Shown: positions 45,233 to 53,411 of the stretch, one piece after another
Layout of the letters: each line of letters opens with the position of its first letter
Position numbering within the stretch: the stretch's first letter is position 1
DNA from: Microvirga makkahensis
GTDB lineage: Bacteria > Pseudomonadota > Alphaproteobacteria > Rhizobiales > Beijerinckiaceae
Direction: 5' to 3'
Length of the DNA stretch: 64,000 nt
NCBI RefSeq assembly: GCF_009830105.1
Contig: NZ_WURB01000005.1
Span: 1 to 64,000, forward strand
Position numbers and translations under genes: made by a program
The notes under the pieces: model-generated
What the model was told of the DNA's origin: nothing
The model's input: the letters and a program-made list of their open reading frames with translations, nothing else
The model's database searches: none

Positions 45233-45664
45233 ATGATAGATGCGGTAAGGGGCTTCTTGAGCTTGCTCGACCGGGGCGAGTCTATCAGCGATGAAGCACT
45301 CGCCCGAGCCCTTGATGCCCTTGCCGCAGTCTATCACGACACGCCTTCAGGGAGGCCTTCAGATGCTGAAGCTGAGCCGCCACGGGACGATTACCGGCTC
45401 ATTCGCCAACACGTCGGGCGAATATTCCCTGACCTAGGCCTTTACGCGACCGCCGATCCCTTGGAAGTGCCGAACGAAGAAGCCTTGGTTGGCGATGCCA
45501 TCGACGATATCAGTGACATCGCACTCGACCTCAAAGAGATCCTATGGCGGTGGCAGAATCTTGGGGCGGACGATGCCATTTGGCATTTTCGTTTCGGCTA
45601 TCAGACCCATTGGGGCCGGCATCTGCACGGGCTCCGCTTCTATCTCCACGCGAAGCAATTCTGA
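45233..45664 (+). CDS. DUF5063 protein
   Basis: The 143-residue soluble acidic protein begins MIDAVRGFLSLLDRGESI and ends IWHFRFGYQTHWGRHLHGLR. The second segment is characteristic of DUF5063, a family with a helical fold and no known function that is found scattered in Proteobacteria. It lies 8 bp after rdgB, so it may share that transcript. A hairpin that probably ends the unit follows after 12 bp. Codon use seems slightly less GC-rich than in rdgB, which could mark later acquisition. Confidence 0.8.
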   Translation: MIDAVRGFLSLLDRGESISDEALARALDALAAVYHDTPSGRPSDAEAEPPRDDYRLIRQHVGRIFPDLGLYATADPLEVPNEEALVGDAIDDISDIALDLKEILWRWQNLGADDAIWHFRFGYQTHWGRHLHGLRFYLHAKQF

Positions 45665-45676
45665 TCTCAAAGCTAA

Positions 45677-45698
45677 GAAGCGCCCCGGAGGGCGCTTC
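45677..45698. terminator. Hairpin terminator between convergent genes
   Basis: A 9-bp stem (gaagcgccc/gggcgcttc) has a cgga tetraloop and is followed by an AT-rich stretch. It lies between the DUF5063 gene and the convergent DUF2852 gene. Confidence 0.65.
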
Positions 45699-45712
45699 AT
45701 TTGTATTGAATG

Positions 45713-46189
45713 TTAAACGTTCGTGGGGCCGTTGCCGCGACGCTTGGCCATGAAGGCGTCGAACTCCTCGCGGTCCTTGGCGCGCTTCAGCTCCTCCACG
45801 AAGTCGCGGAAGGCACGGGCCTCCTCGTCGAGCTTGCGGCGCTCTTCCTCGAGACGCTCCAATTCGCTGCGGCGATAATCGTCGAAGGCCGCATTGCCCG
45901 AGCTCGCATAGGCGAAGCCGCCGGTGGAGCGGCGCGAGCCGAACATGTCCTCGGCGGCTCGGCCGACGGTGTCGCGGAAGAAGGCTTTCGCCTCGTCGTA
46001 TTTGGGATATCCACACATTTTCCACACCAGGTAGGCCAGCGCGAGCGGCCAGGCAAAGATGAAGCCCAGGATGATTGCGACGATCTCCAGACCGCGTCGG
46101 GGGGAGCGTCCGCAGCGACGGTGAGCGCCGGCATTCCAAGGACCCGCATGAGGCCCCTGATTCCAGGCGGTTGAAGCAGAGTCAGACAT
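45713..46189 (-). CDS. DUF2852 membrane-anchored protein
   Basis: The 158-residue protein has a basic N-terminus, one membrane helix (LEIVAIILGFIFAWPLALAYLVWK, split near 34-58), and a long charged coiled coil from about 95 on (LERLEEERRKLDEEARAFRDFV). ETVGRAAEDMF-like DTVGRAAEDMFGSRRSTGGFAY is a conserved family block. DUF2852 is an alphaproteobacterial family without known function. A 25-bp palindrome lies 15-39 bp upstream of the start, probably controlling it. The TetR gene lies upstream on the same strand. Confidence 0.88.
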   Translation of the reverse strand: MSDSASTAWNQGPHAGPWNAGAHRRCGRSPRRGLEIVAIILGFIFAWPLALAYLVWKMCGYPKYDEAKAFFRDTVGRAAEDMFGSRRSTGGFAYASSGNAAFDDYRRSELERLEEERRKLDEEARAFRDFVEELKRAKDREEFDAFMAKRRGNGPTNV

Positions 46190-46203
46190 CGGTGGGTCGT
46201 CCT

Positions 46204-46228
46204 ATGTTAATGCTAACAACATTAACAT
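46204..46228. promoter_or_regulatory. 25-bp palindrome upstream of the DUF2852 gene
   Basis: Perfect 9-bp arms atgttaatg (46204-46212) and cattaacat (46220-46228) flank a 7-bp spacer. The size and AT-rich symmetry fit a TetR-type operator, and a TetR gene ends 76 bp away. Confidence 0.6.
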
Positions 46229-46303
46229 GCGGATGGATTTTGGCGCTTTCAAGGGAGGGAAGTTCGATTTTCTGAAAGTTGGCTGGGGCTGGGCTGAAGA
46301 GTA

Positions 46304-46981
46304 TCAGCGAGCCGTCGCGTCCGGCTTGCCCTTGAGGGCGCCGTGGACGAGGGCGAGAACGCCGGCGCGCAACAGCTCGTACTTGTCCGGCAGACCCGGG
46401 CCCTTGGGCAGTTGCCCTGCGGCGTCCAGGGTCGCAATCCCGTGGGAGAGGGCCCAGACCTCAATGGCAATGAAGCGGGTGTCGACTCCCTGGAAGCCCT
46501 CCGGGAAGGTCTTCGACAGGGCCTGAACCAGATAATCGAAGGCATTGCCTGCCGGCCGAGCACCTTCCGGCCCCTTGTCCGCAGCTCCCTTGGCCCAGAG
46601 GCCGCAGCCTTCGCTCTCCATCGGCTTGGCGGAGAACATGGCGGTGTAGAAGCCCGGCTCCTGCTCCGCGAAGGCGAGATAGGCCTCGCCCATGCGGGTG
46701 AAGCGCTCGAGGGCTGTGCCTTCGCTTTGGAGGGCTTTGCCCAGCCGCTTGGCGAGTTCGTCGAAGCCCCGGAAGGCCACCTCCGCCACAAGGGCCTCAC
46801 GGCCTCGGAAGTGACGGTAGAGGGCGGCGGGCGTGACACCCACGAGCTTGGCGGCATCCGCCAGGGTGAACCCGCCAAGGCCACGCTCGGCGATGAAGCG
46901 CTGCGCCGCATCGATCAGCGCCTCCTTCAGATTGCCGTGGTGATAGCCCTGCCGGTCGAATGGGCCGCGCCAATGCCGCAT
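46304..46981 (-). CDS. TetR-family transcriptional regulator
   Basis: The 225-residue product has a TetR helix-turn-helix at about 14-60: NLKEALIDAAQRFIAERG, then FTLADAAKLVGVTPAALYRHF, an unusually canonical recognition helix. The C-terminal ligand domain (about 75-220) includes a TetR_C_33-like WAKGAAD and a LVQALSKTFPEGF stretch. It is encoded upstream of, and in the same direction as, the DUF2852 gene, with a perfect palindrome between them. Ligand and regulon are unknown. The predicted target is the palindrome at 46204-46228. Confidence 0.9.
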   Translation of the reverse strand: MRHWRGPFDRQGYHHGNLKEALIDAAQRFIAERGLGGFTLADAAKLVGVTPAALYRHFRGREALVAEVAFRGFDELAKRLGKALQSEGTALERFTRMGEAYLAFAEQEPGFYTAMFSAKPMESEGCGLWAKGAADKGPEGARPAGNAFDYLVQALSKTFPEGFQGVDTRFIAIEVWALSHGIATLDAAGQLPKGPGLPDKYELLRAGVLALVHGALKGKPDATAR

Positions 46982-47186
46982 GATGGGTCCTTTGAACTCA
47001 ACTCGTGCCGATCTTAAGGCCCGGCCTCCGGAGAGGCTAGAGCGAAGGCCTCATGAGGGATGAACAACCTCTTCGGCAAGAGGTTCAGAAAAGTTCACGC
47101 CGCAGTGCCCCCTTTCTTTTGCGGGAGTGGGAGAACGCGACAACGCCACCCGTGACCTTCAGGTCGAGAACTGCCATATACGCCTC

Positions 47187-48347
47187 ATGATCGATCATCC
47201 GACGCGCGACGTGGGCTTTGGCGTTTACGTGCACTGGCCCTTTTGCGCCTCCAAATGCCCCTATTGCGACTTCAACAGCCACGTCCGTCACCAGCCGGTG
47301 GATCAGGAGCGGTTCCTGGCGGCCTTCAGGCGCGAGATCGCCCATACGGCGGCGCGCATTCCCGGGCGCCATGTCACCAGCATCTTCTTCGGCGGCGGTA
47401 CGCCCTCGCTCATGAAGCCGCAGACGGTCGAGGCGATCCTCGACGCCATCGGCGGCGCGTGGTCAATCGACCCTGGCGCCGAGGTGACGCTGGAAGCCAA
47501 CCCCACCAGCGTGGAGGCGGAGCGGTTCCGCGGCTATCGGAGCGCCGGCATCAACCGCGTGTCGCTGGGTGTGCAGGCGCTCAATGATCCGGACCTGCGG
47601 CGCCTGGGGAGAATGCATTCCGTCGAAGAAGCCCTGGCCGCCGTGAAGATCGCGGCCGCCATTTTCGAGCGCTACTCCTTCGATTTGATCTATGCGCGCC
47701 CAGGGCACACGCCCGAAGCCTGGGCGGCCGAGCTCGAGCAGGCCATCGGCTATGCGGTGGAACACCTCTCGCTTTACCAGCTCACGATCGAGCCGGGCAC
47801 CTGGTTCCAGCGGCTTTACGATGCCGGCAAGATCACGGTGCCGGACGAAGAGACGGGTCGCGCGCTCTACGACATCACCCAGGAAACTTGCGAGAAACAC
47901 GGGCTTCCAGCCTACGAAATCTCGAACCATGCCAAGCCCGGAGCGGAATCACGGCACAATCTGCTCTACTGGCGCTACGGAGAATATGCGGGTATCGGAC
48001 CCGGCGCGCATGGACGTCTCGTCACCGGCAATGCGCGGCTTGCGACCTCTACCGAGAAGCATCCGGAAACGTGGCTCGAGCATGTCGAGCGCGAGGGCCA
48101 TGGCGTCATGGAGGAGGAAGTGCTGACATCCGAGGCGGAGGGTGACGAGTTCCTTCTCATGGGGCTTCGCCTGAAGGAGGGCATCGATGCGCGCCGCTAC
48201 GAGGCTTTTACGGGAAAGCCGCTCAATGCGCGGGGCTTGCGCATTCTCGAAGGGGAAGGCCTGATCCGCGTCGACGGTTCACGCCTTGCGGTGACCGAGA
48301 AGGGCTTTCCGGTGCTCAACGCAGTGATCGCGGAACTGGCGGCCTGA
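47187..48347 (+). CDS. hemW: Radical SAM heme chaperone
   Basis: HemW, formerly annotated as an oxygen-independent coproporphyrinogen oxidase-like protein, transfers heme in a radical-SAM-dependent way. The 386-residue product has the cluster motif CASKCPYC (Cys20, 24, 27) and FFGGGTPSL for SAM binding. Unlike true HemN it lacks the long N-terminal extension. The HemW-type NHLRYW equivalent is SRHNLLYWRYGEYAGIGPGAHG. ATG 47187 is preferred; the frame runs upstream to 47127 without conserved sequence. It is followed by a palindromic repeat. Confidence 0.95.
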   Translation: MIDHPTRDVGFGVYVHWPFCASKCPYCDFNSHVRHQPVDQERFLAAFRREIAHTAARIPGRHVTSIFFGGGTPSLMKPQTVEAILDAIGGAWSIDPGAEVTLEANPTSVEAERFRGYRSAGINRVSLGVQALNDPDLRRLGRMHSVEEALAAVKIAAAIFERYSFDLIYARPGHTPEAWAAELEQAIGYAVEHLSLYQLTIEPGTWFQRLYDAGKITVPDEETGRALYDITQETCEKHGLPAYEISNHAKPGAESRHNLLYWRYGEYAGIGPGAHGRLVTGNARLATSTEKHPETWLEHVEREGHGVMEEEVLTSEAEGDEFLLMGLRLKEGIDARRYEAFTGKPLNARGLRILEGEGLIRVDGSRLAVTEKGFPVLNAVIAELAA

Positions 48348-48363
48348 GCGCCCGGCCGAACGT

Positions 48364-48441
48364 CGTCACCGGCCCTGTGCCGGTGATCCGACGAGCGCCG
48401 TCCCTTTCTCGTGGGGATGGCCGGGACTGATCCCCTGACAA
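48364..48441. repeat. Dispersed palindromic repeat after hemW
   Basis: It contains gtcaccggc/gccggtgat and ggatggccgggactgatccc blocks, shared with copies at 24.1, 54.8 and 63.8 kb. It lies between convergent hemW and gshB. Confidence 0.55.
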
Positions 48442-48516
48442 AGTTTTGGAACGGCGAACAGGGCTTCGGTCCCCTGAGGGAAGCTGCGCTTCACCCTGAT
48501 TGTCAGGGATCGGTTG

Positions 48517-49464
48517 TCAAACCCGCTTCACCTTGCTCTCGATCGCGTCCCAGACGCTCACCGCGAGATCCGGCCCGCCCAGACGTTTGATGGCGCGGAT
48601 GCCGGTCGGAGCGGTGACGTTGATCTCGGTGAGATTGCCGTCGATGACGTCGATGCCGACGAGGATGAGGCCCATGCGCTTGAGATCGGGGCCGATGGTC
48701 TCGCAGATCTCGCGCTCGCGCGGCGTGAGATCGGTGGGGTTCGCGGCACCTCCACGCACCATGTTGGAACGGATGTCGTTGGCGGCCGGAACGCGATTGA
48801 CCGCGCCCGCCGCCTCGCCGTCGACGAGGATGATGCGCTTGTCGCCTTCCGTGATCTTGGGCAGGAAGCGTTGGATCACCCACGGCTCGCGGAACAGGTT
48901 GGAGAAAAGATCGTAGAGCGAGCCAAAATTCGGATCCTCGCGGGCGACCTTGAACACGCTGGCGCCGCCATGGCCGTAGAGAGGCTTCATCACCACGTCG
49001 CCATGCTCGCGGCGGAACTCCTCGATTTCGACCTTGTCGCGGGAGATCAGCGTCGGCGGCATGAGATGCGGGAACTGCGTGACAAAGATCTTTTCGGGCG
49101 CGTTGCGCACGTGTGTGGGATCGTTCACCACCAGCGTCTTCGGATGGATGCGCTCCAGGAAATGCGTGGCGGTGATATAGGCGAGATCGAAGGGCGGATC
49201 CTGGCGCATGAGCACCGCGTCGACGTTCGAGAGATCGACCCGCTCCTGCGCGCCCGCCGTGAAGTGGTTGCCCTCCTCGTCCCGCACCGCGATGGGCTCG
49301 ACGAGGGCGACCACCTTGCCGCCATGCAGGGACAGGCGGTCCGGGGTGTAGTGGAGGATCTGGTGGCCTCGCCGTTGGGCTTCGAGCAGCAGCGCAAAGC
49401 CGGTATCGCCCGCGATCTTGATGCTGTTGATGTGATCCATCTGGATCGCAACGGTGAGGGTCAT
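48517..49464 (-). CDS. gshB: Glutathione synthetase
   Basis: GshB joins gamma-glutamylcysteine and glycine in an ATP-grasp reaction, the last step of glutathione synthesis. The 315-residue enzyme contains [38 protein letters not shown], the nucleotide-binding [14 protein letters not shown], and the metal-site [19 protein letters not shown]. Length matches the bacterial family. It is monocistronic and faces hemW across a palindromic repeat. Assignment is certain. Confidence 0.98.
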   Translation of the reverse strand: MTLTVAIQMDHINSIKIAGDTGFALLLEAQRRGHQILHYTPDRLSLHGGKVVALVEPIAVRDEEGNHFTAGAQERVDLSNVDAVLMRQDPPFDLAYITATHFLERIHPKTLVVNDPTHVRNAPEKIFVTQFPHLMPPTLISRDKVEIEEFRREHGDVVMKPLYGHGGASVFKVAREDPNFGSLYDLFSNLFREPWVIQRFLPKITEGDKRIILVDGEAAGAVNRVPAANDIRSNMVRGGAANPTDLTPREREICETIGPDLKRMGLILVGIDVIDGNLTEINVTAPTGIRAIKRLGGPDLAVSVWDAIESKVKRV

Positions 49465-49647
49465 GGGTCAAGCCTCCTTGGGCAAGCCTTCCTGGGGAAG
49501 CGGGTTTATTGGACTGTTTGACGAGGAACGCAACTCTTGCGCGGGTTCGAGTGAACGAAAAAGCCGGGGGAGTGTTATCGAATGGCTCCGCTTGAAGTCT
49601 CTTCGGGACCCTTGCGGACAAGCTCAAGCTTCCACATCTGATTGGTC

Positions 49648-50517
49648 ATGTCACGCCGCGCCCTCCTCATCGTCAACGCCAAGAGCCGCAGCGGCGAAGC
49701 CCAGGCGCAAGCAGCCATAGAAGCGCTCGAAACGCATGGGATTGAGCCCATCCATGTGGAATGCGGCCGGCGGGAGGACCTGTCGCCTCTGATCGTGAAA
49801 CATCGGGACGGGGTCGATTGCGCCGTCGTGGGCGGGGGTGACGGGACCTTGAACGCCGCCGCTCTCGGCGTCATTGAGGCCGGTCTGCCGCTCGGAATTC
49901 TGCCCTTCGGCACGGCGAACGATCTGGCGCGGACGCTGGGCATACCCTTCGATCTCGATGGCGCGGCCCAGGTCATCGCCGACGGCCACACCCGCAGGAT
50001 TGATCTCGGACTGGTGAACGGCCAGCCCTTCTTCAACGTGGCGAGTCTCGGGCTCTCTGCGGAACTGGCGCAGAAGCTGACCCGGGACATCAAGCGCCGC
50101 TTCGGGCGACTCGGTTATGCGCTCGTGGCCATGAAGGTTCTGGCGCAGGCCAAGCCCTTCCGCGCGACGATCACGAGCGAAACCGAGTCCGCGCGGGTGC
50201 GAACGCTGCAGATCGCGGTCGGAAACGGACGCTTCTACGGTGGCGGCAACGCGGTGGAGAAGGATGCGGCCATCGACGATCAGCATCTCGATCTCTACAG
50301 CCTCGAATTTGAGCGCGCCTGGAAGCTTGCCTTCATGGCGCGCTCCTTCCGTTATGGCGAACATGGGGCCTGGAGCGAGGTGCGGGCGATCCGGGCCAAG
50401 GAATTCGATATCCGCACGAGAAAGCCGAGACCCGTCAATGCGGATGGCGAGATCGTGACCCAGACGCCCGCGCATTTTTCCATCAGACCATCTGCCGTGA
50501 CAGTGTTTGCGCCTTAG
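49648..50517 (+). CDS. YegS-like lipid kinase
   Basis: The 289-residue protein has the diacylglycerol/ceramide kinase catalytic domain: LIVNAKSRSGEA (8-19), the ATP-binding GGGDGTLN (62-69), and LGILPFGTANDLARTLGIP. The C-terminal half includes GNGRFYGGGNAVEKDAAIDD, the YegS-like metal and substrate region, and VNADGEIVTQTPAHF. ATG 49648 is preferred over TTG 49642. It would phosphorylate a lipid, perhaps phosphatidylglycerol or diacylglycerol, at the membrane surface. The true substrate is not known. Confidence 0.93.
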   Translation: MSRRALLIVNAKSRSGEAQAQAAIEALETHGIEPIHVECGRREDLSPLIVKHRDGVDCAVVGGGDGTLNAAALGVIEAGLPLGILPFGTANDLARTLGIPFDLDGAAQVIADGHTRRIDLGLVNGQPFFNVASLGLSAELAQKLTRDIKRRFGRLGYALVAMKVLAQAKPFRATITSETESARVRTLQIAVGNGRFYGGGNAVEKDAAIDDQHLDLYSLEFERAWKLAFMARSFRYGEHGAWSEVRAIRAKEFDIRTRKPRPVNADGEIVTQTPAHFSIRPSAVTVFAP

Positions 50518-50562
50518 ACGATCCGCGAGCAGGCAGCGGGGAATGCTTATCCGTACCTTCCA

Positions 50563-50781
50563 TTAGCAATCGCGTCCGTTGCGGATTGCGCTCTCGATGC
50601 CGCTGTGGCTCGGGCCGAGGCCGATGTCCTGGAGAATCGCGTCGTCCAGGGCGCTCACTTCCCGTAGGGCGCGCCGGATCCGGATTTCGCGCATGACGGC
50701 CGAAAAGAAGCTTCTGAGGCCGGATGCACGGGCCGCCGAGGTTTCATAAGATTCCGTGCAGGTGTTTGAGAAGTCCGACAT
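50563..50781 (-). CDS. DUF1127 small protein
   Basis: The 72-residue product starts at ATG 50781 behind AAGGAGAG. It is Arg-rich near the middle (VMREIRIRRALREVSALDD) and ends with ILQDIGLGPSHSGIESAI. The ALxxLxDxxLxDIGL pattern is the DUF1127/YjiS core. In Rhizobiales such proteins have been linked to RNA binding and phosphate or carbon metabolism, though this copy is uncharacterised. It is divergent from a LysR gene, with 90 bp between the starts, so LysR probably regulates it. Confidence 0.92.
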   Translation of the reverse strand: MSDFSNTCTESYETSAARASGLRSFFSAVMREIRIRRALREVSALDDAILQDIGLGPSHSGIESAIRNGRDC

Positions 50782-50871
50782 GGCGCTCTCCTTGAGTTGA
50801 TGAGAAGAGTATGAGGTCGCCCCTTGCATAATGGAAACGAATGTTCATTATATCAAAAATAACGATTGTTT

Positions 50872-51756
50872 ATGGATCAGCTCGTGCCTCACAATCTCGA
50901 CGTCAGTCTTCTCAGAGCCTTTGTCGCCGTGGTGGATACCGGCGGCATGACGGCGGCCTCCGCCGTTCTCAACCTCACCCAGGCGGCGGTGAGCCAGCAG
51001 ATCAAGCGGCTCGAGGAAACCTTGGGCGAGGAGCTGATCACCCGCGACCGGCGGGGCATGACCCTGACGAGGGCGGGCGAACGGCTTTTCGGGCGCGCCA
51101 AGCGTCTGCTGGCCATGAACGACGAGATCTGGACCGAGATGACAACCCCCGAGTTCGAGGGCGAGATCCGCCTCGGCATTCCGAGCGACATCATCACCAC
51201 CTATCTGCCCACCTTTCTGAAGGATTTCGCACGAAACTACCCGCGCGTTCAGATCACGCTTCAGAGCGGTTCGAGCGCCGAACTGCGGGGGAGGCTCGCG
51301 GCCGGGAAGGTCGACGTCGTTATGGCGACCGAACTCGCCTGCGACGCAGATGGCGAAAACCTCGTGATGGACCGTCTCGTCTGGGTTGGGGCACGAGGCG
51401 GGGAGGCGGCCTGGAAACGGCCGCTGCCCGTTTCCATCGGCTGTTCCGATTGTGCATTCCGCACGCCGGTGCGCGAAGCCCTGCAGAAGGCGGGGATCGA
51501 GTGGCGCTCGGTGTTCGATTCCACCAACACGCCGGCTCAGGTGGCGACCGTCGCCGCCGACACCGCCGTGATGGCCTGGATGGCCTCCACCGTGCCGGCG
51601 AACCTGGAAGTGCTGGGGCCGGAAACGGGCCTGCCGCTGCTTCCGCCCTTCATGGTCAACCTCTACCTGCCGAAAGGTGGCGGCAACCACATCGTGCAGG
51701 AAATGGCGCGCATGATCCGCGACGCGGTGCGCGATCCGCGGAAGCTGGCGGCTTAG
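50872..51756 (+). CDS. LysR-family transcriptional regulator
   Basis: The 294-residue protein has an N-terminal winged helix (about 9-66) with AASAVLNLTQAAVSQQIKRLEE and ITRDRRGMTLTRAGERL. The effector domain follows (about 95-285) with GEIRLGIPSDIITTYLPTFL. ATG 50872 is used; TTG 50866 is in frame just before it. The gene is divergent from the DUF1127 gene, the classical LysR arrangement. The shared 90-bp AT-rich intergenic region (tgttcattatatcaaaaata core) should contain both promoters and the operator. Confidence 0.92.
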   Translation: MDQLVPHNLDVSLLRAFVAVVDTGGMTAASAVLNLTQAAVSQQIKRLEETLGEELITRDRRGMTLTRAGERLFGRAKRLLAMNDEIWTEMTTPEFEGEIRLGIPSDIITTYLPTFLKDFARNYPRVQITLQSGSSAELRGRLAAGKVDVVMATELACDADGENLVMDRLVWVGARGGEAAWKRPLPVSIGCSDCAFRTPVREALQKAGIEWRSVFDSTNTPAQVATVAADTAVMAWMASTVPANLEVLGPETGLPLLPPFMVNLYLPKGGGNHIVQEMARMIRDAVRDPRKLAA

Positions 51757-51865
51757 AGCTGTTGCCGCTGGCGTGGAATCGTCTCTCTTCCTTGATGTGC
51801 CGCGTTTTTCGGGCGGTGGGACGGATCCCGTCTCACCGAAAAAGGCTTTAGCGAACGTGCCAATT

Positions 51866-51946
51866 CGTCATGGCCGCCCGTGGTGCGGCCACCCACGTCC
51901 TCTGCGGTTCAAGGCGTGGCTACCCGGGACAGGCCTGAGCATGACG
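51866..51946. repeat. Palindromic repeat flanked by cgtcatg / catgacg
   Basis: An 81-bp element has inverted 7-bp ends and an internal ggccgcccgtggtgcggcc palindrome. It shares gtcatggccgccc with the 24.1-kb copy and fills the gap between convergent LysR and yraN. Confidence 0.6.
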
Positions 51947-51960
51947 ACGGAAGATCTGCA

Positions 51961-52338
51961 TTAAAACACCTCCAGCTCGAACGCCGACATGACGTGCCGC
52001 GGAAGACGTCGCGGTGCGATGAAGACGGCGTCCGCGCGCCACGTCCTCCCCTGCGCGCGAGGGTGGCGCGAGAGCCATGCGCGCGCGGCGCGGGAGAAGC
52101 GCCGGCGCTTGGTGGCGGTAATGGCGGAAAGTGCATCCTCCATCGATCCCCGCGCCTTCACCTCGACGAAGACGATGGTGTCGCCGCGCGTCACGATGAG
52201 ATCGATCTCGCCGCCGGCCGCCGCATAGCGGCGCGCGAGCGGGCGATAGCCCTTGGACAGCAGGAGGAGCAGCGCGATCCACTCGGCATAGTGGCCGCGC
52301 AGGAAGGTCGCCCGGCGTCTCTCGAGCGCCGTCCTCAT
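51961..52338 (-). CDS. yraN: YraN/UPF0102 nuclease-fold protein
   Basis: The 125-residue protein has the family motif set: [26 protein letters not shown] (split), then [20 protein letters not shown]. This is a restriction-endonuclease-like fold with an ExD...ExK site at GGEIDLI and FVEVKA. YraN is almost always next to rsmI and an LpoA-like gene, as here. Its start overlaps the rsmI stop by 4 bp. No nuclease function has been firmly proved; a role in Holliday-junction or damaged-DNA processing has been suggested for the family. Confidence 0.95.
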   Translation of the reverse strand: MRTALERRRATFLRGHYAEWIALLLLLSKGYRPLARRYAAAGGEIDLIVTRGDTIVFVEVKARGSMEDALSAITATKRRRFSRAARAWLSRHPRAQGRTWRADAVFIAPRRLPRHVMSAFELEVF

Positions 52339-53276
52339 ACGTTCCTTTTCGCGAGTTCGAGGGCACGGGCATAGACCTCGCGCTTGGGCAGGCCGAGCTC
52401 CGCAGCGACGAGCGCCGCGGCATCCTTGATGGAATGGTTCCTGAGCGCGGATTCGAGCTTGCCGTCGAGCGCCGCGTCGGCTTTTTCCGCGTGCATTTGC
52501 TTCGTGGCTTCGCCGATCAGCACCACGATCTCGCCCTTCGGCGGGCCTTCCTCCGCGAATTGTGCCGCGAGTTCCGGCAATGTGCCGCGCCGGATCGTTT
52601 CGAACATCTTGGTGAGCTCGCGCGCCACCACGGCCTGGCGCTCGCCGAGAACCGCCGCGGCGTCCGCCAGCATGTCGGGCAGGCGGTGCGGACCCTCGAA
52701 GAGCATCAAGGTGCCGGGGATCGCGGCAAGCTCGGCGAGCCGCGCGCGCCGCGCCGTGCTCTTGGGCGGCAGGAAGCCCTCGAAGAAGAAGCGGTCCGTC
52801 GGCAGGCCCGAAGCCACGAGGGCGGTAAGAACGGCCGAGGGGCCGGGAATGGGCGTGACCGGCAATCCCTCTTCGATGGCGGCCTGGACGAGCTTGTAAC
52901 CGGGATCGGAGACGAGCGGCGTACCCGCATCCGACACGAGCGCCAGGGACTGCCCCTCGCGGATGCGGTGAACCATGCGCTCGCGCACCGCATCGTTGGA
53001 ATGCTCGTGATAGGCTACCAGCGGCGTGGTGATGCCGTAATGGGCGAGCAAAGTCTTCGTCACCCGCGTGTCTTCGGCGAGGATCGCATCCGCCGATGCC
53101 AGCACGTTCAGGGCGCGGAAGGACACGTCCTGCAGGTTGCCGATGGGGGTCGCGACCACATAGAGGCCGGGGCTCAGGGGACTGGCCTCGGCGGCAAGGC
53201 CGAAGGCGGTGAAGGTAGCGGTCCGCTCGCCGGGCTCGCGCCGTCTAGTCCGGTTGTCGATTCTCTGTGTCATCAC
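52335..53276 (-). CDS. rsmI: 16S rRNA (cytidine(1402)-2'-O)-methyltransferase
   Basis: RsmI 2'-O-methylates C1402 in the ribosomal decoding centre. The 313-residue product has the tetrapyrrole-methylase fold with [15 protein letters not shown] (about 39-53), [27 protein letters not shown] and [16 protein letters not shown], all RsmI landmarks. An N-terminal extension of ~35 Arg-rich residues precedes the core, so translation may begin slightly downstream. yraN overlaps its stop. The gene is divergent from the LpoA-like lipoprotein gene. Confidence 0.97.
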   Translation of the reverse strand: MMTQRIDNRTRRREPGERTATFTAFGLAAEASPLSPGLYVVATPIGNLQDVSFRALNVLASADAILAEDTRVTKTLLAHYGITTPLVAYHEHSNDAVRERMVHRIREGQSLALVSDAGTPLVSDPGYKLVQAAIEEGLPVTPIPGPSAVLTALVASGLPTDRFFFEGFLPPKSTARRARLAELAAIPGTLMLFEGPHRLPDMLADAAAVLGERQAVVARELTKMFETIRRGTLPELAAQFAEEGPPKGEIVVLIGEATKQMHAEKADAALDGKLESALRNHSIKDAAALVAAELGLPKREVYARALELAKRNV

Positions 53277-53411
53277 CTTTCACTTTCGCACGAACGCCCC
53301 GTCGGACGGAAGCAGCCTCGTTTCCCCGAAGGAACGGCGAGAGAAACAATGTTTACCTTTTGGGCCCAGGATCGATTCTAGATCCAATAAGGCTGTTTCC
53401 AGGAGGGGGAG

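Noticed and set aside
46982-47186. A terminator at aacctctt-cggc-aagaggtt (47066-47085)
   Set aside because: No T run follows on either strand, and the flanking genes start here; it may be a chance hairpin.
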